From NCBI GenBank assembly GCA_900545915.1, contig URAV01000030.1:1-47556 (forward strand): a DNA stretch of 47,556 nt. The letters run 5' to 3'. The DNA comes from an uncultured Porphyromonadaceae bacterium. Lineage in GTDB: Bacteria > Bacteroidota > Bacteroidia > Bacteroidales > Coprobacteraceae. Each line of letters opens with the position of its first letter. Within the stretch, counting starts at the first letter, position 1. Positions 33,462 through 41,906 of this stretch are shown one piece after another. The position numbers were made by a program, and so were the translations under genes. Below the pieces are notes generated by a model. That model did not search any database and had not been told where the DNA came from. It saw only the letters and a list, made by a program, of their open reading frames with translations.

Positions 33462-33501
33462 CGTAATGTAACAGGGTACTCTTCTCCTGCCAGAGATTAC
33501 G
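33462..33501 (-). promoter_or_regulatory. Candidate structured leader of rplS
   Basis: Within the about 80-base leader, an outer stem CGTAAT/ATTACG (33496-33501 with 33462-33467) encloses an inner stem GCAGG/CCTGT (33486-33490 with 33471-33475). Ribosomal-protein genes, including rplS in some phyla, often have autoregulatory leaders. That this one binds L19 is inference. Confidence 0.4.
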
Positions 33502-33511
33502 AAAAGCGGTG

Positions 33512-33519
33512 CAAAGTAA
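33512..33519 (-). promoter_or_regulatory. Probable -7 box of rplS
   Basis: TTACTTTG on the minus strand is one base off TAnnTTTG. A TTTG lies 20 bases upstream, close to the standard spacing. Confidence 0.5.
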
Positions 33520-33696
33520 CAATATATTTGCCAGATAACCAAATCAAAGGGATTTTTTTTACAAACGAGGTAGGATAAACAAACTTCCGTAACAACAAAT
33601 AAACGTTAATAACGGCATCGGGTTTCATCGCCCCGATAAAGTTTGTTATTTTCGCAATAAAAGTCACCAGAATAAGAACAAAGGAACAATAAAATC

Positions 33697-34539
33697 ATGC
33701 GAACAAAAATTCTATCCGCTTTCTTTTTTTTGAGTTTCATCACGTTGACATTACAGGCGGAAACAAAAAAAATTGTATTTATACACACAAATGACACTCA
33801 TAGTCAGATAGAGCCGACATCAAAATCAGCCTCTAAAAATCCCGATATGGGAGGGATTTTAAGAAGAAAGGCTCTTATAGATAGTGTTCGTAGTGTTGAA
33901 AAAAACGTATTTTTAGTCGATGCAGGAGATTGCGTTCAGGGTACTCCCTATTTCAATTTTTTCAAAGGAAAACCTGAAATAGAACTGATGAACGCTTTAG
34001 GCTATGAAATAGGGACGATAGGAAATCACGAATTCGACAACGGAGTGGAAGCCCTCGCACAAATGTACTCTCTTGCAAAATTCGATATTATAAATGCAAA
34101 TTACGACGTCAGCAAAACAGCTCTGGCTTCTAAAATAAAACCTTACGTCATCAAAGAAATAGATGGCATTACGGTCGGTTTTATAGGGTTAGGGGTAAAT
34201 CCGGAAAGTCTTATCGAAGCAAAAAACTTTAAAGGCATCATTTTTCATGATCCTATCGAGACAGCCAATAAAATAGCCGCACAATTAAAAGAAAAAGGGG
34301 TAAACGTCATTGTCATCTTGTCGCATATAGGTTTTGAAGAGCCGGGAAACGTGCCTGATGACATCAAATTAGCAGAACAAAGCGAAAATATAGATGTTAT
34401 TATCGGAGGACATACGCATACATTATTGCCTGTGGCAAAAAAAGTAAAAAACAAATTAGGGAAAGATGTCATTATCGGACAAACCGGTAAAAGCGGTCTG
34501 AATATCGGAATCATAGAGTTAACTGTTGAAAAAGAATAA
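33697..34539 (+). CDS. Exported metallophosphoesterase (N-terminal half of a UshA-type 5'-nucleotidase)
   Basis: The 280-residue protein has a signal peptide (1-21, ending LQAE) and the calcineurin-type metal motifs HTNDTHSQIEP near residues 30-40, DAGDCVQGTPYF, IGNHEFDN and IGGHTHTLLP. These are the two-metal catalytic site of UshA-type nucleotidases. The usual C-terminal substrate-binding domain is missing; it is encoded by the next gene, 5 bases downstream. It starts a four-gene operon of exported proteins. Two-gene versions of this enzyme are common in Bacteroidales, so this is not a frameshift. Confidence 0.9.
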   Translation: MRTKILSAFFFLSFITLTLQAETKKIVFIHTNDTHSQIEPTSKSASKNPDMGGILRRKALIDSVRSVEKNVFLVDAGDCVQGTPYFNFFKGKPEIELMNALGYEIGTIGNHEFDNGVEALAQMYSLAKFDIINANYDVSKTALASKIKPYVIKEIDGITVGFIGLGVNPESLIEAKNFKGIIFHDPIETANKIAAQLKEKGVNVIVILSHIGFEEPGNVPDDIKLAEQSENIDVIIGGHTHTLLPVAKKVKNKLGKDVIIGQTGKSGLNIGIIELTVEKE

Positions 34540-34544
34540 AAGAA

Positions 34545-35315
34545 ATGGAATTTATGAATACATTGAAATATATTATCGGCGGAGTCGTTTTATACACTAT
34601 TACAGCCTGTACCGCAACTCACTATACAGTTACAGAAAGCAAAGGATATACTATTCCCGTAACAGCAAGACTCGACGCTTCCCCTAATATGGCTGTCGCT
34701 GAAATTATAGATATTTACAAAACAAAAGTAGATAGTATCACATCCCGTATAATCGGACAATCGGAAATAGCAATGGACGTAGAACGGCCTCAGAGCTGTC
34801 TGTCGAATTTCACTTCCGATTTGTTAGTGGAAACTGCAGAAAAAAATACCGGAAAGAAATGTGATTTCGGAGTCATGAATATAGGAGGAATACGCACATC
34901 TTTACCTGAAGGAGATATTACAGTCGGAAATATATTCAGTATTTTCCCGTTCGAAAACAGCATTTCCGTAATTACTCTGAAAGGAAAAGATGTAAAAGAT
35001 CTTTTTGATATCATAGCCCGTCGCGGAGGTGAAGGAGTAAGCAAACAGGTAGAAGTAAAAATCGGGAAAGACGGGAAAGCATACGGACTAAAAATCAACG
35101 GAGAAAAAATCGATGATTCCCGGTTATATACAATAGCTACAATCGATTACATAGCCAATGGCAACGATGAACTGATCCCGTTTAAAAATTCAGTGTCACG
35201 CACCGATTTGGATTTGCGGTTGAGAGACGTCATGTTGCAATATATAGCAGACAAAACTGCTAAAGGAAAAAAACTGAAAGCCTCGTTGGACAACAGACTC
35301 ATTCAAGAAAAATAA
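34545..35315 (+). CDS. 5'-nucleotidase C-terminal domain lipoprotein
   Basis: The 256-residue protein has a lipoprotein signal (LYTITACTA, Cys in TAC) and then the 5'-nucleotidase C-terminal domain: LSNFTSDLLVETAEK, FGVMNIGGIRTSLPEGDIT, the NIFSIFPFENSISVITLKG block and ATIDYIANGNDELIP. This domain binds the nucleoside in UshA enzymes. The catalytic domain is the preceding gene. The two are probably separate subunits held together at the envelope. A second possible start is the ATG at 34554. The gene ends 11 bases before the GH3 fusion. Confidence 0.88.
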   Translation: MEFMNTLKYIIGGVVLYTITACTATHYTVTESKGYTIPVTARLDASPNMAVAEIIDIYKTKVDSITSRIIGQSEIAMDVERPQSCLSNFTSDLLVETAEKNTGKKCDFGVMNIGGIRTSLPEGDITVGNIFSIFPFENSISVITLKGKDVKDLFDIIARRGGEGVSKQVEVKIGKDGKAYGLKINGEKIDDSRLYTIATIDYIANGNDELIPFKNSVSRTDLDLRLRDVMLQYIADKTAKGKKLKASLDNRLIQEK

Positions 35316-35326
35316 AAAACAAATCA

Positions 35327-38308
35327 ATGAAAAACCGAATATTGCCAATTCTTTTTATACTGTTTTTTATACTTCCCATACGAGCAAAACGGGAACCGGA
35401 TCTCTATAAAAAAGCAGATTCCCAAAGAATGGAGCATTGGGTAGATTCGGTTTTCGACTCAATGAGCGTAAAAGAACGTATCGGGCAACTTTTTGTGTTG
35501 GCAGTCGATGTCAACACATCCGCAAAGAACAAAGAACTGATACGCAAATATGTTGAAGAATACAAGGCCGGAGGTCTGTTATTTACAAGTGGGGATGTAC
35601 AAAAACAAGCGGAATTAACCAATTACGCCCAATCTCTGGCAAAAATTCCGCTCATGATCACCATGGATGGAGAGTGGGGACTTGCCATGCGGCTAAAAAA
35701 TACGACTAAATTCCCGATCAATATGACATTGGGAGCAATCTACAACGACAGCCTTATTTATGCTTACGGCAAAGAAATGGGACGTCAATGTCGCAGAATG
35801 GGAATACAAGTAAACTTCGCTCCGGTTCTCGATGTCAATACCAATCCGCAGAATCCGGTAATCGGAAGACGGTCATTCGGTGAAAACCCGGAACAAGTAG
35901 CCCGTAAAGCGATTGCATACGCCAAAGGTCTCGAAAGCGAAGGTGTAATGGCTGTCGGGAAACATTTTCCCGGACACGGCGATACTTCCGAAGATTCCCA
36001 TCACACACTCCCGATTGTCAATCATAGCAAAACACATCTCGAAAAAAACGAACTATTGCCCTTCAAACGTTATATCGATGCCGGATTATCCGGAATGATG
36101 ACCGGACACCTACTCATCCCGGCATTAGACAATACAACAGAGTTGCCGGCCTCTCTTTCTCCGGCTATTGTCGACACTCTATTACAACAAAAACTTAAAT
36201 TTCGAGGACTTACTTTTACCGATGCATTAGAAATGAAGGGAGCATCGTCCTATCCCGACCAAGCCCTTACCGCACTGTTAGCCGGGAATGATATGCTGTT
36301 GAAACCGGTTATTCCGGGAACTCAAATCGAACGGTTAGAAAAAGCGTTGGAAAATAATGAAATATCTCACCAGATAATTGAGGAAAAATGTCTTAAGATA
36401 TTGCGTTACAAATATATACTCGGATTAAACCAATACCGACCGATCAGAACAGAAAACCTTATTGAAGAGCTTAATAATCCCAATGCAGAACGAATCACAC
36501 GCCAGCTCTTCGCACGTTCAGCGACCTTATTAGAAAATAAGAATAATACGATCCCTCTTTCAGATCTCGAGAAACGGACATTCGGAGCTGTCTCGGTAGG
36601 TGTAAAAGCCAAAACTTCTTTCCAAAACATGCTTCAAAATTATGCAGAGATCGTCCCATCGCTACTATATGCAGGTATGAAACCGGCATTAACCAACAAA
36701 ACGATTCAGCAACTATCAAAATATAATACGATAATCATCGGCATATATTCTGAAAAAAAGGAGAATATCGAACTCGTAAAACGAGCTTGTAAAGGGAAAC
36801 ACCCTATCCTTGTCTTTTTCGTATCTCCGTATGCTTTAAATGCGTATAAAGACATATTACCCGATGCAGAAGCCGTAATAATGGCTTACGAAAGTACGCC
36901 GTTAGCTCAAGAATATGCAGCCGAGCTATTATTCGGGGGTATAGAAGCAAAAGGCAAATTACCGGTTAATATACAGGGATTATATGCTATGGGAGAAGGA
37001 TTGAAAACTCCGATAACCCGATTAGGATATGCCTCTCCGGAAGAAGCAGGAATGGATAGCCGGATTTTACAAAAGATCGATACTATCATAAAAGACGGAA
37101 TTCAACAAAAGGCATTTCCCGGATGTCAGGTATTGGTCGCCAGAAAAGGAAAAATCGTTTACGACCGCTCTTTCGGTTATTTCGACTACGCTCACACTCA
37201 CCCGGTTAATTCCGGAGATGTCTATGATGTCGCATCGATAACCAAGGCAATCGCAACAGTTCCGGCAATCATGTTGTTAAATGATAAAAACCAAATCAAT
37301 ATCAATAGCGGAATCAGCCGTTATATCCCGGAAATCCGAAAAACATTTTCTCCGAATATCACAATCCGTAAAGTTCTGTTCCACGAAACCGGATTACCTT
37401 CGGGTATTCCGATCGCAAAGCTGTTGACAGATACTCTTCCGGGTAAAGCCCCCTTATATAAAGGTAGTCGGGACATCAATTACCGGATTCAAGTTGAGAA
37501 AAAACTATTCGCTCATAAAGACAGTAAGCTTCGTTCGGACTTGTTTTCTTCAGTAAAAGAAAAAGATTTTACTATACCTATCGCTGAAAATTTATTTGCA
37601 TCTCCGGCATTAAAGGATACAATTCTAAATGCTATTTACCGAATAAAACCGTTCGAAAATAAGAAATACAGGTATAGTGACCTCAATTTCGTCCTGCTTC
37701 AAAAAGCGGTGGAAAATATTACAGGAGAAAGTATTGATAAATATTTGATGACGAACTTTTTTGCACCTTTAGGTGCAAACAGAACCACTTTCCGACCATT
37801 ATTGAAAATAAACAGATCAGAAATCGCACCTACCGAAAACGACGAGTTTTTACGAAAACAGATTATGATCGGATATCCCCATGACGAACTGGCTTGTTTT
37901 CTTGGAGGTGTAAGTGGAAATGCGGGATTGTTTTCCAATTCGACCGATATGGCTAAAATACTGCAAATGATGCTCAACAAGGGTACTTATGGGGGGAAAC
38001 GTATTTTAACGGAAAATTCAGTCAAACTTTTTACTCAAACCAAAAGTTCTAACAGTCGCAGAGGAATGGGTTTCGACAAACCGGATGTGCAAAACACAAA
38101 GAAAAGCCCGACCTGCGAAGAAGCTCCGGAATGTGTTTATGGTCACACAGGTTATACGGGAACAGTATTTTGGGTTGATCCGGAAAACGATCTGATTTTT
38201 ATTTTTCTAAGCAACCGAGTCTATGCTCATCGTTGGAATACAGCTTTAATGTCTCTGAATATTCGCCCGCGTATTCAATCGGTCATATATCAGTCTATAA
38301 AAGATTAA
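35327..38308 (+). CDS. Exported NagZ-type GH3 glycosidase fused to a serine beta-lactamase-like domain
   Basis: The 993-residue protein has a signal peptide (1-20), then a GH3 domain of the beta-N-acetylglucosaminidase branch: KHFPGHGDT near residues 212-220 with the catalytic Asp-His pair in DSH (223-225), and the nucleophile Asp299 in FTDALEMKGAS. A GH3 C-terminal region (about 400-560) follows. The last part (about 590-993) is a class C beta-lactamase/DD-peptidase fold with S637-I-T-K640, YSDLNF and HTGYTG. Both halves suggest action on peptidoglycan or its fragments in the periplasm. This domain pair is known in Bacteroidota. It is the third gene of the nucleotidase operon and ends 6 bases before the next gene. 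Confidence 0.92.
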   Translation: MKNRILPILFILFFILPIRAKREPDLYKKADSQRMEHWVDSVFDSMSVKERIGQLFVLAVDVNTSAKNKELIRKYVEEYKAGGLLFTSGDVQKQAELTNYAQSLAKIPLMITMDGEWGLAMRLKNTTKFPINMTLGAIYNDSLIYAYGKEMGRQCRRMGIQVNFAPVLDVNTNPQNPVIGRRSFGENPEQVARKAIAYAKGLESEGVMAVGKHFPGHGDTSEDSHHTLPIVNHSKTHLEKNELLPFKRYIDAGLSGMMTGHLLIPALDNTTELPASLSPAIVDTLLQQKLKFRGLTFTDALEMKGASSYPDQALTALLAGNDMLLKPVIPGTQIERLEKALENNEISHQIIEEKCLKILRYKYILGLNQYRPIRTENLIEELNNPNAERITRQLFARSATLLENKNNTIPLSDLEKRTFGAVSVGVKAKTSFQNMLQNYAEIVPSLLYAGMKPALTNKTIQQLSKYNTIIIGIYSEKKENIELVKRACKGKHPILVFFVSPYALNAYKDILPDAEAVIMAYESTPLAQEYAAELLFGGIEAKGKLPVNIQGLYAMGEGLKTPITRLGYASPEEAGMDSRILQKIDTIIKDGIQQKAFPGCQVLVARKGKIVYDRSFGYFDYAHTHPVNSGDVYDVASITKAIATVPAIMLLNDKNQININSGISRYIPEIRKTFSPNITIRKVLFHETGLPSGIPIAKLLTDTLPGKAPLYKGSRDINYRIQVEKKLFAHKDSKLRSDLFSSVKEKDFTIPIAENLFASPALKDTILNAIYRIKPFENKKYRYSDLNFVLLQKAVENITGESIDKYLMTNFFAPLGANRTTFRPLLKINRSEIAPTENDEFLRKQIMIGYPHDELACFLGGVSGNAGLFSNSTDMAKILQMMLNKGTYGGKRILTENSVKLFTQTKSSNSRRGMGFDKPDVQNTKKSPTCEEAPECVYGHTGYTGTVFWVDPENDLIFIFLSNRVYAHRWNTALMSLNIRPRIQSVIYQSIKD

Positions 38309-38314
38309 CAGGAT

Positions 38315-39199
38315 ATGAAAAAGATTTCTTTTGTCGGATTTTTCATCTGTTTATTTTCTTTCCTACTCGTACCGAAAGCAAACGGAAAGAATAAAATATC
38401 GAAATCCTCCGACAAATACTCAGTATCTCAAGATAATATAAAAACACTCATAGATTTTTTGAACCATAAAGATTTCAATACTCCCGACTTTTCTTGCAGA
38501 CTTGCGTATTTTATGGATTCTATTATCACTCAGCAACCAGACACAATATTTAATGTAAGCTGTCGATTGATCGATAATTGTTCGTCCGATAAAGCAAAGC
38601 AATGGACTCTGGATTTTTTATTTTACCGGGCAATCGACAGTCAAATACCATGGATGGAAAACGTCTGGGTAAAACTGGCGGAACAGTATTATTTAAAACA
38701 GCCGTTCGGCAATGAAGATCCGGGATGGATAGAACGATTAAAATATACTGTAAAATTGAAAAAGCACTGTCTAATTGGAGAAAAAGCCGTACTCTTTACG
38801 GCCTTAACTCCACAGGGTGACACATTAAATTTAAAAGATCTTTACGGGAAATATATGGTTATCTGTTTCTATGATCCCGACTGTACTCATTGTAAAGAAG
38901 CAATCCCCTCTTTACATAAATTTTATAAGAAATATACACCGAAAGAACTGAGTATTGTCGCATTCAATATATCCGATGACATAAATTTATGGCGTTCTTT
39001 CATACAGGAACACAAACTTCAAGACTGGACAAACCTATGGGATCCTGACCGGAATATATCCCGATATGATAGTTTTTACGATACCCCTCTCTCCCCGTCT
39101 TTCTATATTCTGGACTCCGAGAGACGTATAATATCGAAAGATATAGAAATAGAGGAAGTTAAAACATTCTTAACAGAACAGTTATCTTCAGGAAAATAA
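38315..39199 (+). CDS. Exported thioredoxin-fold protein (TlpA-like, DUF5106-type)
   Basis: The 294-residue protein has a signal peptide (1-24), an N-terminal helical region of about 140 residues that looks like DUF5106, and a C-terminal TlpA/AhpC-type domain. The active site is CTHC in CFYDPDCTHCKEAIP near residues 187-200. It is the last gene of the four-gene operon. It may keep exported cysteine proteins reduced or be part of an oxidative pathway; the partner is unknown. The DUF5106 call for the N-terminal region is tentative. Confidence 0.8.
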   Translation: MKKISFVGFFICLFSFLLVPKANGKNKISKSSDKYSVSQDNIKTLIDFLNHKDFNTPDFSCRLAYFMDSIITQQPDTIFNVSCRLIDNCSSDKAKQWTLDFLFYRAIDSQIPWMENVWVKLAEQYYLKQPFGNEDPGWIERLKYTVKLKKHCLIGEKAVLFTALTPQGDTLNLKDLYGKYMVICFYDPDCTHCKEAIPSLHKFYKKYTPKELSIVAFNISDDINLWRSFIQEHKLQDWTNLWDPDRNISRYDSFYDTPLSPSFYILDSERRIISKDIEIEEVKTFLTEQLSSGK

Positions 39200-39321
39200 A
39201 TGCTATTTTCCATAAATATTGCTATGAATTCCCGATAGAGGGAAACATTTTGTACAGATGATTTGTTTTGATATATAAATTATCATATCTCACTATAAAT
39301 CAAAAAAAATAAATATAGTTT

Positions 39322-39789
39322 ATGGGAAAAACAGCAATATTTTATGATTCACATATCGAAAAAAGGGGAAATATGATTAATGAAACTTCTGAAAAATGGG
39401 GTGTCAAAGAGTCCGACATTTTTTCTCTGGTATCGATGACAAAAGAAAAATTAAATAATTATGATACTTTCGTTTTCATATCTCCCAACTGGCAAGCCGG
39501 AGAATTGTCTGATGAATGGAAGAACGCTATCATCTTATTAAAAAAATCAGATCTCAAATCAAAAAAGATCGCTTTAGTCGGCTACGATGAGAATCTTAAT
39601 ATCTGCCCGGCAAAAACATTCAGAGATGAACTGAAAGACAGTGGTGCTGAATACATCAATAAGTGTATTGCTCCCAGTGAGAAATTTGCCGGAATCGCGA
39701 TAGATAAAGCCGATAATAGAGAAACGACAACAGAAGAAGTCAAAGAAGCGACCAAAGAAATGAACTATAACCCAAATGCTCATTTATAG
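39322..39789 (+). CDS. Flavodoxin-like protein with altered FMN phosphate loop
   Basis: The 155-residue protein matches the short-chain flavodoxin layout: strand 1 KTAIFYDS, the 50s-type loop SPNWQAGELSDEW, and the 90s-type loop GYDENLNICPAKTF, ending in a helix. The phosphate loop, normally GSTTGNT, reads DSHIEKRGNM, which lacks the small hydroxyl residues that bind FMN phosphate. FMN binding may thus be weak, or the protein may have another role. It is a single gene with a 122-base gap upstream and a very strong terminator after it. Confidence 0.8.
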   Translation: MGKTAIFYDSHIEKRGNMINETSEKWGVKESDIFSLVSMTKEKLNNYDTFVFISPNWQAGELSDEWKNAIILLKKSDLKSKKIALVGYDENLNICPAKTFRDELKDSGAEYINKCIAPSEKFAGIAIDKADNRETTTEEVKEATKEMNYNPNAHL

Positions 39790-39814
39790 AAAATCATGTC
39801 ACAACATAACCAAT

Positions 39815-39859
39815 AAAGAGATAAACGCCATGTTTGGCAAACATGGCGTTTATCTCTTT
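39815..39859 (+). terminator. Strong terminator after the flavodoxin-like gene
   Basis: A perfect 21-bp stem (39815-39835 with 39839-39859, core AACGCCATGTTT) closes a 3-base loop, 25 bases after the stop codon. The stem is unusually long, and the region may also end transcription from the minus strand. Confidence 0.85.
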
Positions 39860-39907
39860 AAATCAGACTTTCAAAATCACCTTTAAAGTCTATCTAAATT
39901 CGCGCAG

Positions 39908-39939
39908 GCATTTTTTATCGAAAAAAAATGAACAAGCTC
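39908..39939 (+). repeat. Degenerate right end of the dispersed element
   Basis: TTTTTTATCGAAAAAAAATG followed by AACAAGCTCTT resembles TTTTTTATCGGAAAATTTAG plus ACAGGCTCTT of copy B. It sits 7 bases from the stop of the GH43-like gene. Confidence 0.35.
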
Positions 39940-39945
39940 TTCATA

Positions 39946-41718
39946 TTAATCTGCGACAATATTTCTCCCTTCAGTCACTCCGTTTTCATTATAAGCATCT
40001 ACTCGATAATAATACTTTTGCCCGGGTATAAGAATATGAATATCTAAAGATGTCTTATTTTTATCTTTCACTCGAATTGTCTGATTCAAGAAATCCTTAC
40101 GATATCCGAACTGTACGATATATCCGTCAGCATTTGGGGATTTATTCCATTTTACAGTTGCATAACGATCATCCTTTTCATCCCGTAACACAGAAACATT
40201 TTCCGGCCGTTTCGGCAACTTTCCGTTGCCCTCTCCGAAAACCCGCAAATCAGATAAAGCGAACTTTCCGTTTTTAGCACTATAAATACTTTCTATTTTG
40301 ATATATGCGGCTTTTACCGGCTTTTCCAATTCTACATAATCATGAGTAAAGGCTTTTTCTTTACTCTTATCGATCAACAATGTCCAATTTTTCCCATCTT
40401 TCGATACATATAACTTATACAAATTATAATCATCGGCATCTTTTAAATTTTTATCGATCTCTATTTCGGTAAAATTGACCTGTATCGCCCGCATGGTCTT
40501 TACTCCTCCCAAATTCATGCATAACCATTCATTCGGGTTCTTATGTTGAGCAGCCCACCATGTACGAATATCCTCATCGGCAGCTTTGGAAGGTTCTCTA
40601 CCCTTTTCAAATGAGGAGGCAGTACATTCCTTATCTTTGGACAAAAGATTCCAACCAGTCCAATTGATTTTATCAGGATCGAATTTTTTTTGCGGGATAT
40701 ATGCGGGATATTCTCCGAAACGAGTATATACTTTCATTCGCCCTTCTTTATCAAACTTCACAGGAAATAACCCGACCCGACGTTCGAATCCGGTATATTT
40801 ACCTACCCACATCGTAGAAACCTGCCACCAGTTTTCATATTTATCCTGAAAAACGCAGCTATGTCCGGCACTTCCCATAAATCCTCCGACATTCAACGAG
40901 ATAGGATTATAAGGCTGTTCTACGAACGGTCCTTTCGGATTATCTCCTACCAATACAAAATCACAATACCATTGGGATGCTGTTCCGGGTGTTGCATACT
41001 GAAGATAATATTTCCCGTCGTGTTTTACCATCCAACTACCCTCAGGACAGGGTTGCCGTTTGAAATTATATTTCCACTTCCCGGCTTCCAGCTCTCGGGC
41101 AAGCTCATGTTGCCCGAAATGATACCCGGCGCACGTGTCCATATTCGTTATGCGGGGGCGCAGTATGCTTTGCGATTGAGGGATAACCTCCTTTTTCTGC
41201 ATATCATATTCAAAACATTCTCCAGGCCCGCCTAAACCATTATATACATAGATCTTTCCGTTCTCTATCCAAAAATGAGGATCTGCCGACATACGGATTT
41301 TCCCGAAAGATTCCCATTTCCCGGTAGAAGGATCTGAAGACCGGATTATCAACCCCGGACTCCGTTTTCCGTTGAAATCGAAAAAATATACATAATTACT
41401 ATCAGCAGCCACAGCAGGTGCGGTATAGCGCATTCCGTCGGTAATAGCTTCTTTGCGGACATTCTCGCTGAACTCCATATCTTTCCAGTGAATAAGATCG
41501 TCCGACATACGATACCCTCCCCGATCTTGAGTCGTAAACAAATAATACTTCCCTTTAAACGTCATAATAACCGGGTCTGCACACTCTCTATAAGGCTTAT
41601 TGGCATCTTTACCTCCGCAACCATAACTCAGGTCGAGCGGATTACAAATTGTTTTCTGAGCCTCTATCGAAATAGAAAAACCCAAAAGGACAAACAGCAG
41701 CAATGAATTTTTTTTCAT
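39946..41718 (-). CDS. GH43-like glycoside hydrolase with discoidin and FN3 domains
   Basis: The 590-residue protein has a signal peptide (1-20, ending IEAQ). Next is a five-bladed beta-propeller domain of the GH43 type (about 30-340): ECADPVIMTFKGKYYLF gives the conserved Asp base region, SADPHFWIENGKIYVYNG a further blade and QPCPEGSWMVKHDGKYYL the Glu acid region. A discoidin/F5-8-type carbohydrate-binding domain (about 355-490) and a fibronectin type III domain (about 500-590) follow. It acts on glycans at the cell surface or in the periplasm; the substrate is unknown. The frame is open to 41787, but the ATG at 41718 starts the signal peptide. A GH92 gene precedes it in the same direction, with a terminator between them. 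Confidence 0.83.
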   Translation of the reverse strand: MKKNSLLLFVLLGFSISIEAQKTICNPLDLSYGCGGKDANKPYRECADPVIMTFKGKYYLFTTQDRGGYRMSDDLIHWKDMEFSENVRKEAITDGMRYTAPAVAADSNYVYFFDFNGKRSPGLIIRSSDPSTGKWESFGKIRMSADPHFWIENGKIYVYNGLGGPGECFEYDMQKKEVIPQSQSILRPRITNMDTCAGYHFGQHELARELEAGKWKYNFKRQPCPEGSWMVKHDGKYYLQYATPGTASQWYCDFVLVGDNPKGPFVEQPYNPISLNVGGFMGSAGHSCVFQDKYENWWQVSTMWVGKYTGFERRVGLFPVKFDKEGRMKVYTRFGEYPAYIPQKKFDPDKINWTGWNLLSKDKECTASSFEKGREPSKAADEDIRTWWAAQHKNPNEWLCMNLGGVKTMRAIQVNFTEIEIDKNLKDADDYNLYKLYVSKDGKNWTLLIDKSKEKAFTHDYVELEKPVKAAYIKIESIYSAKNGKFALSDLRVFGEGNGKLPKRPENVSVLRDEKDDRYATVKWNKSPNADGYIVQFGYRKDFLNQTIRVKDKNKTSLDIHILIPGQKYYYRVDAYNENGVTEGRNIVAD

Positions 41719-41745
41719 GATATATATAAATGAACGATTACAAGA

Positions 41746-41753
41746 CAAAGGTA
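41746..41753 (-). promoter_or_regulatory. -7 box of the GH43-like gene
   Basis: TACCTTTG on the minus strand fits TAnnTTTG, 28 bases before the start at 41718. It excludes the upstream start at 41787. Confidence 0.55.
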
Positions 41754-41831
41754 AATGCGGAATATTAACCACCCTTATAACTGGCACTTAATAATCAATT
41801 AACAAACCGATAACCTACACTTTTCGATTAA

Positions 41832-41888
41832 AATATAGAATAAAAGCTGTCGCAAAATAGAAATCTGCGGCAGCTTTTATTCTATATT
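41832..41888 (-). terminator. Intrinsic terminator of the GH92 gene
   Basis: A perfect 18-bp stem (41832-41849 with 41871-41888, core GAATAAAAGCTG) has a 21-base loop. It lies 18 bases after the GH92 stop on the minus strand and separates it from the GH43-like gene. Confidence 0.85.
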
Positions 41889-41906
41889 CCTATACTAACC
41901 GGATTT

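Noticed and set aside
34539..34545. Frameshift dividing one nucleotidase gene
   Set aside because: The second gene has its own start codon and lipoprotein signal, and the two-gene form is common in the order.
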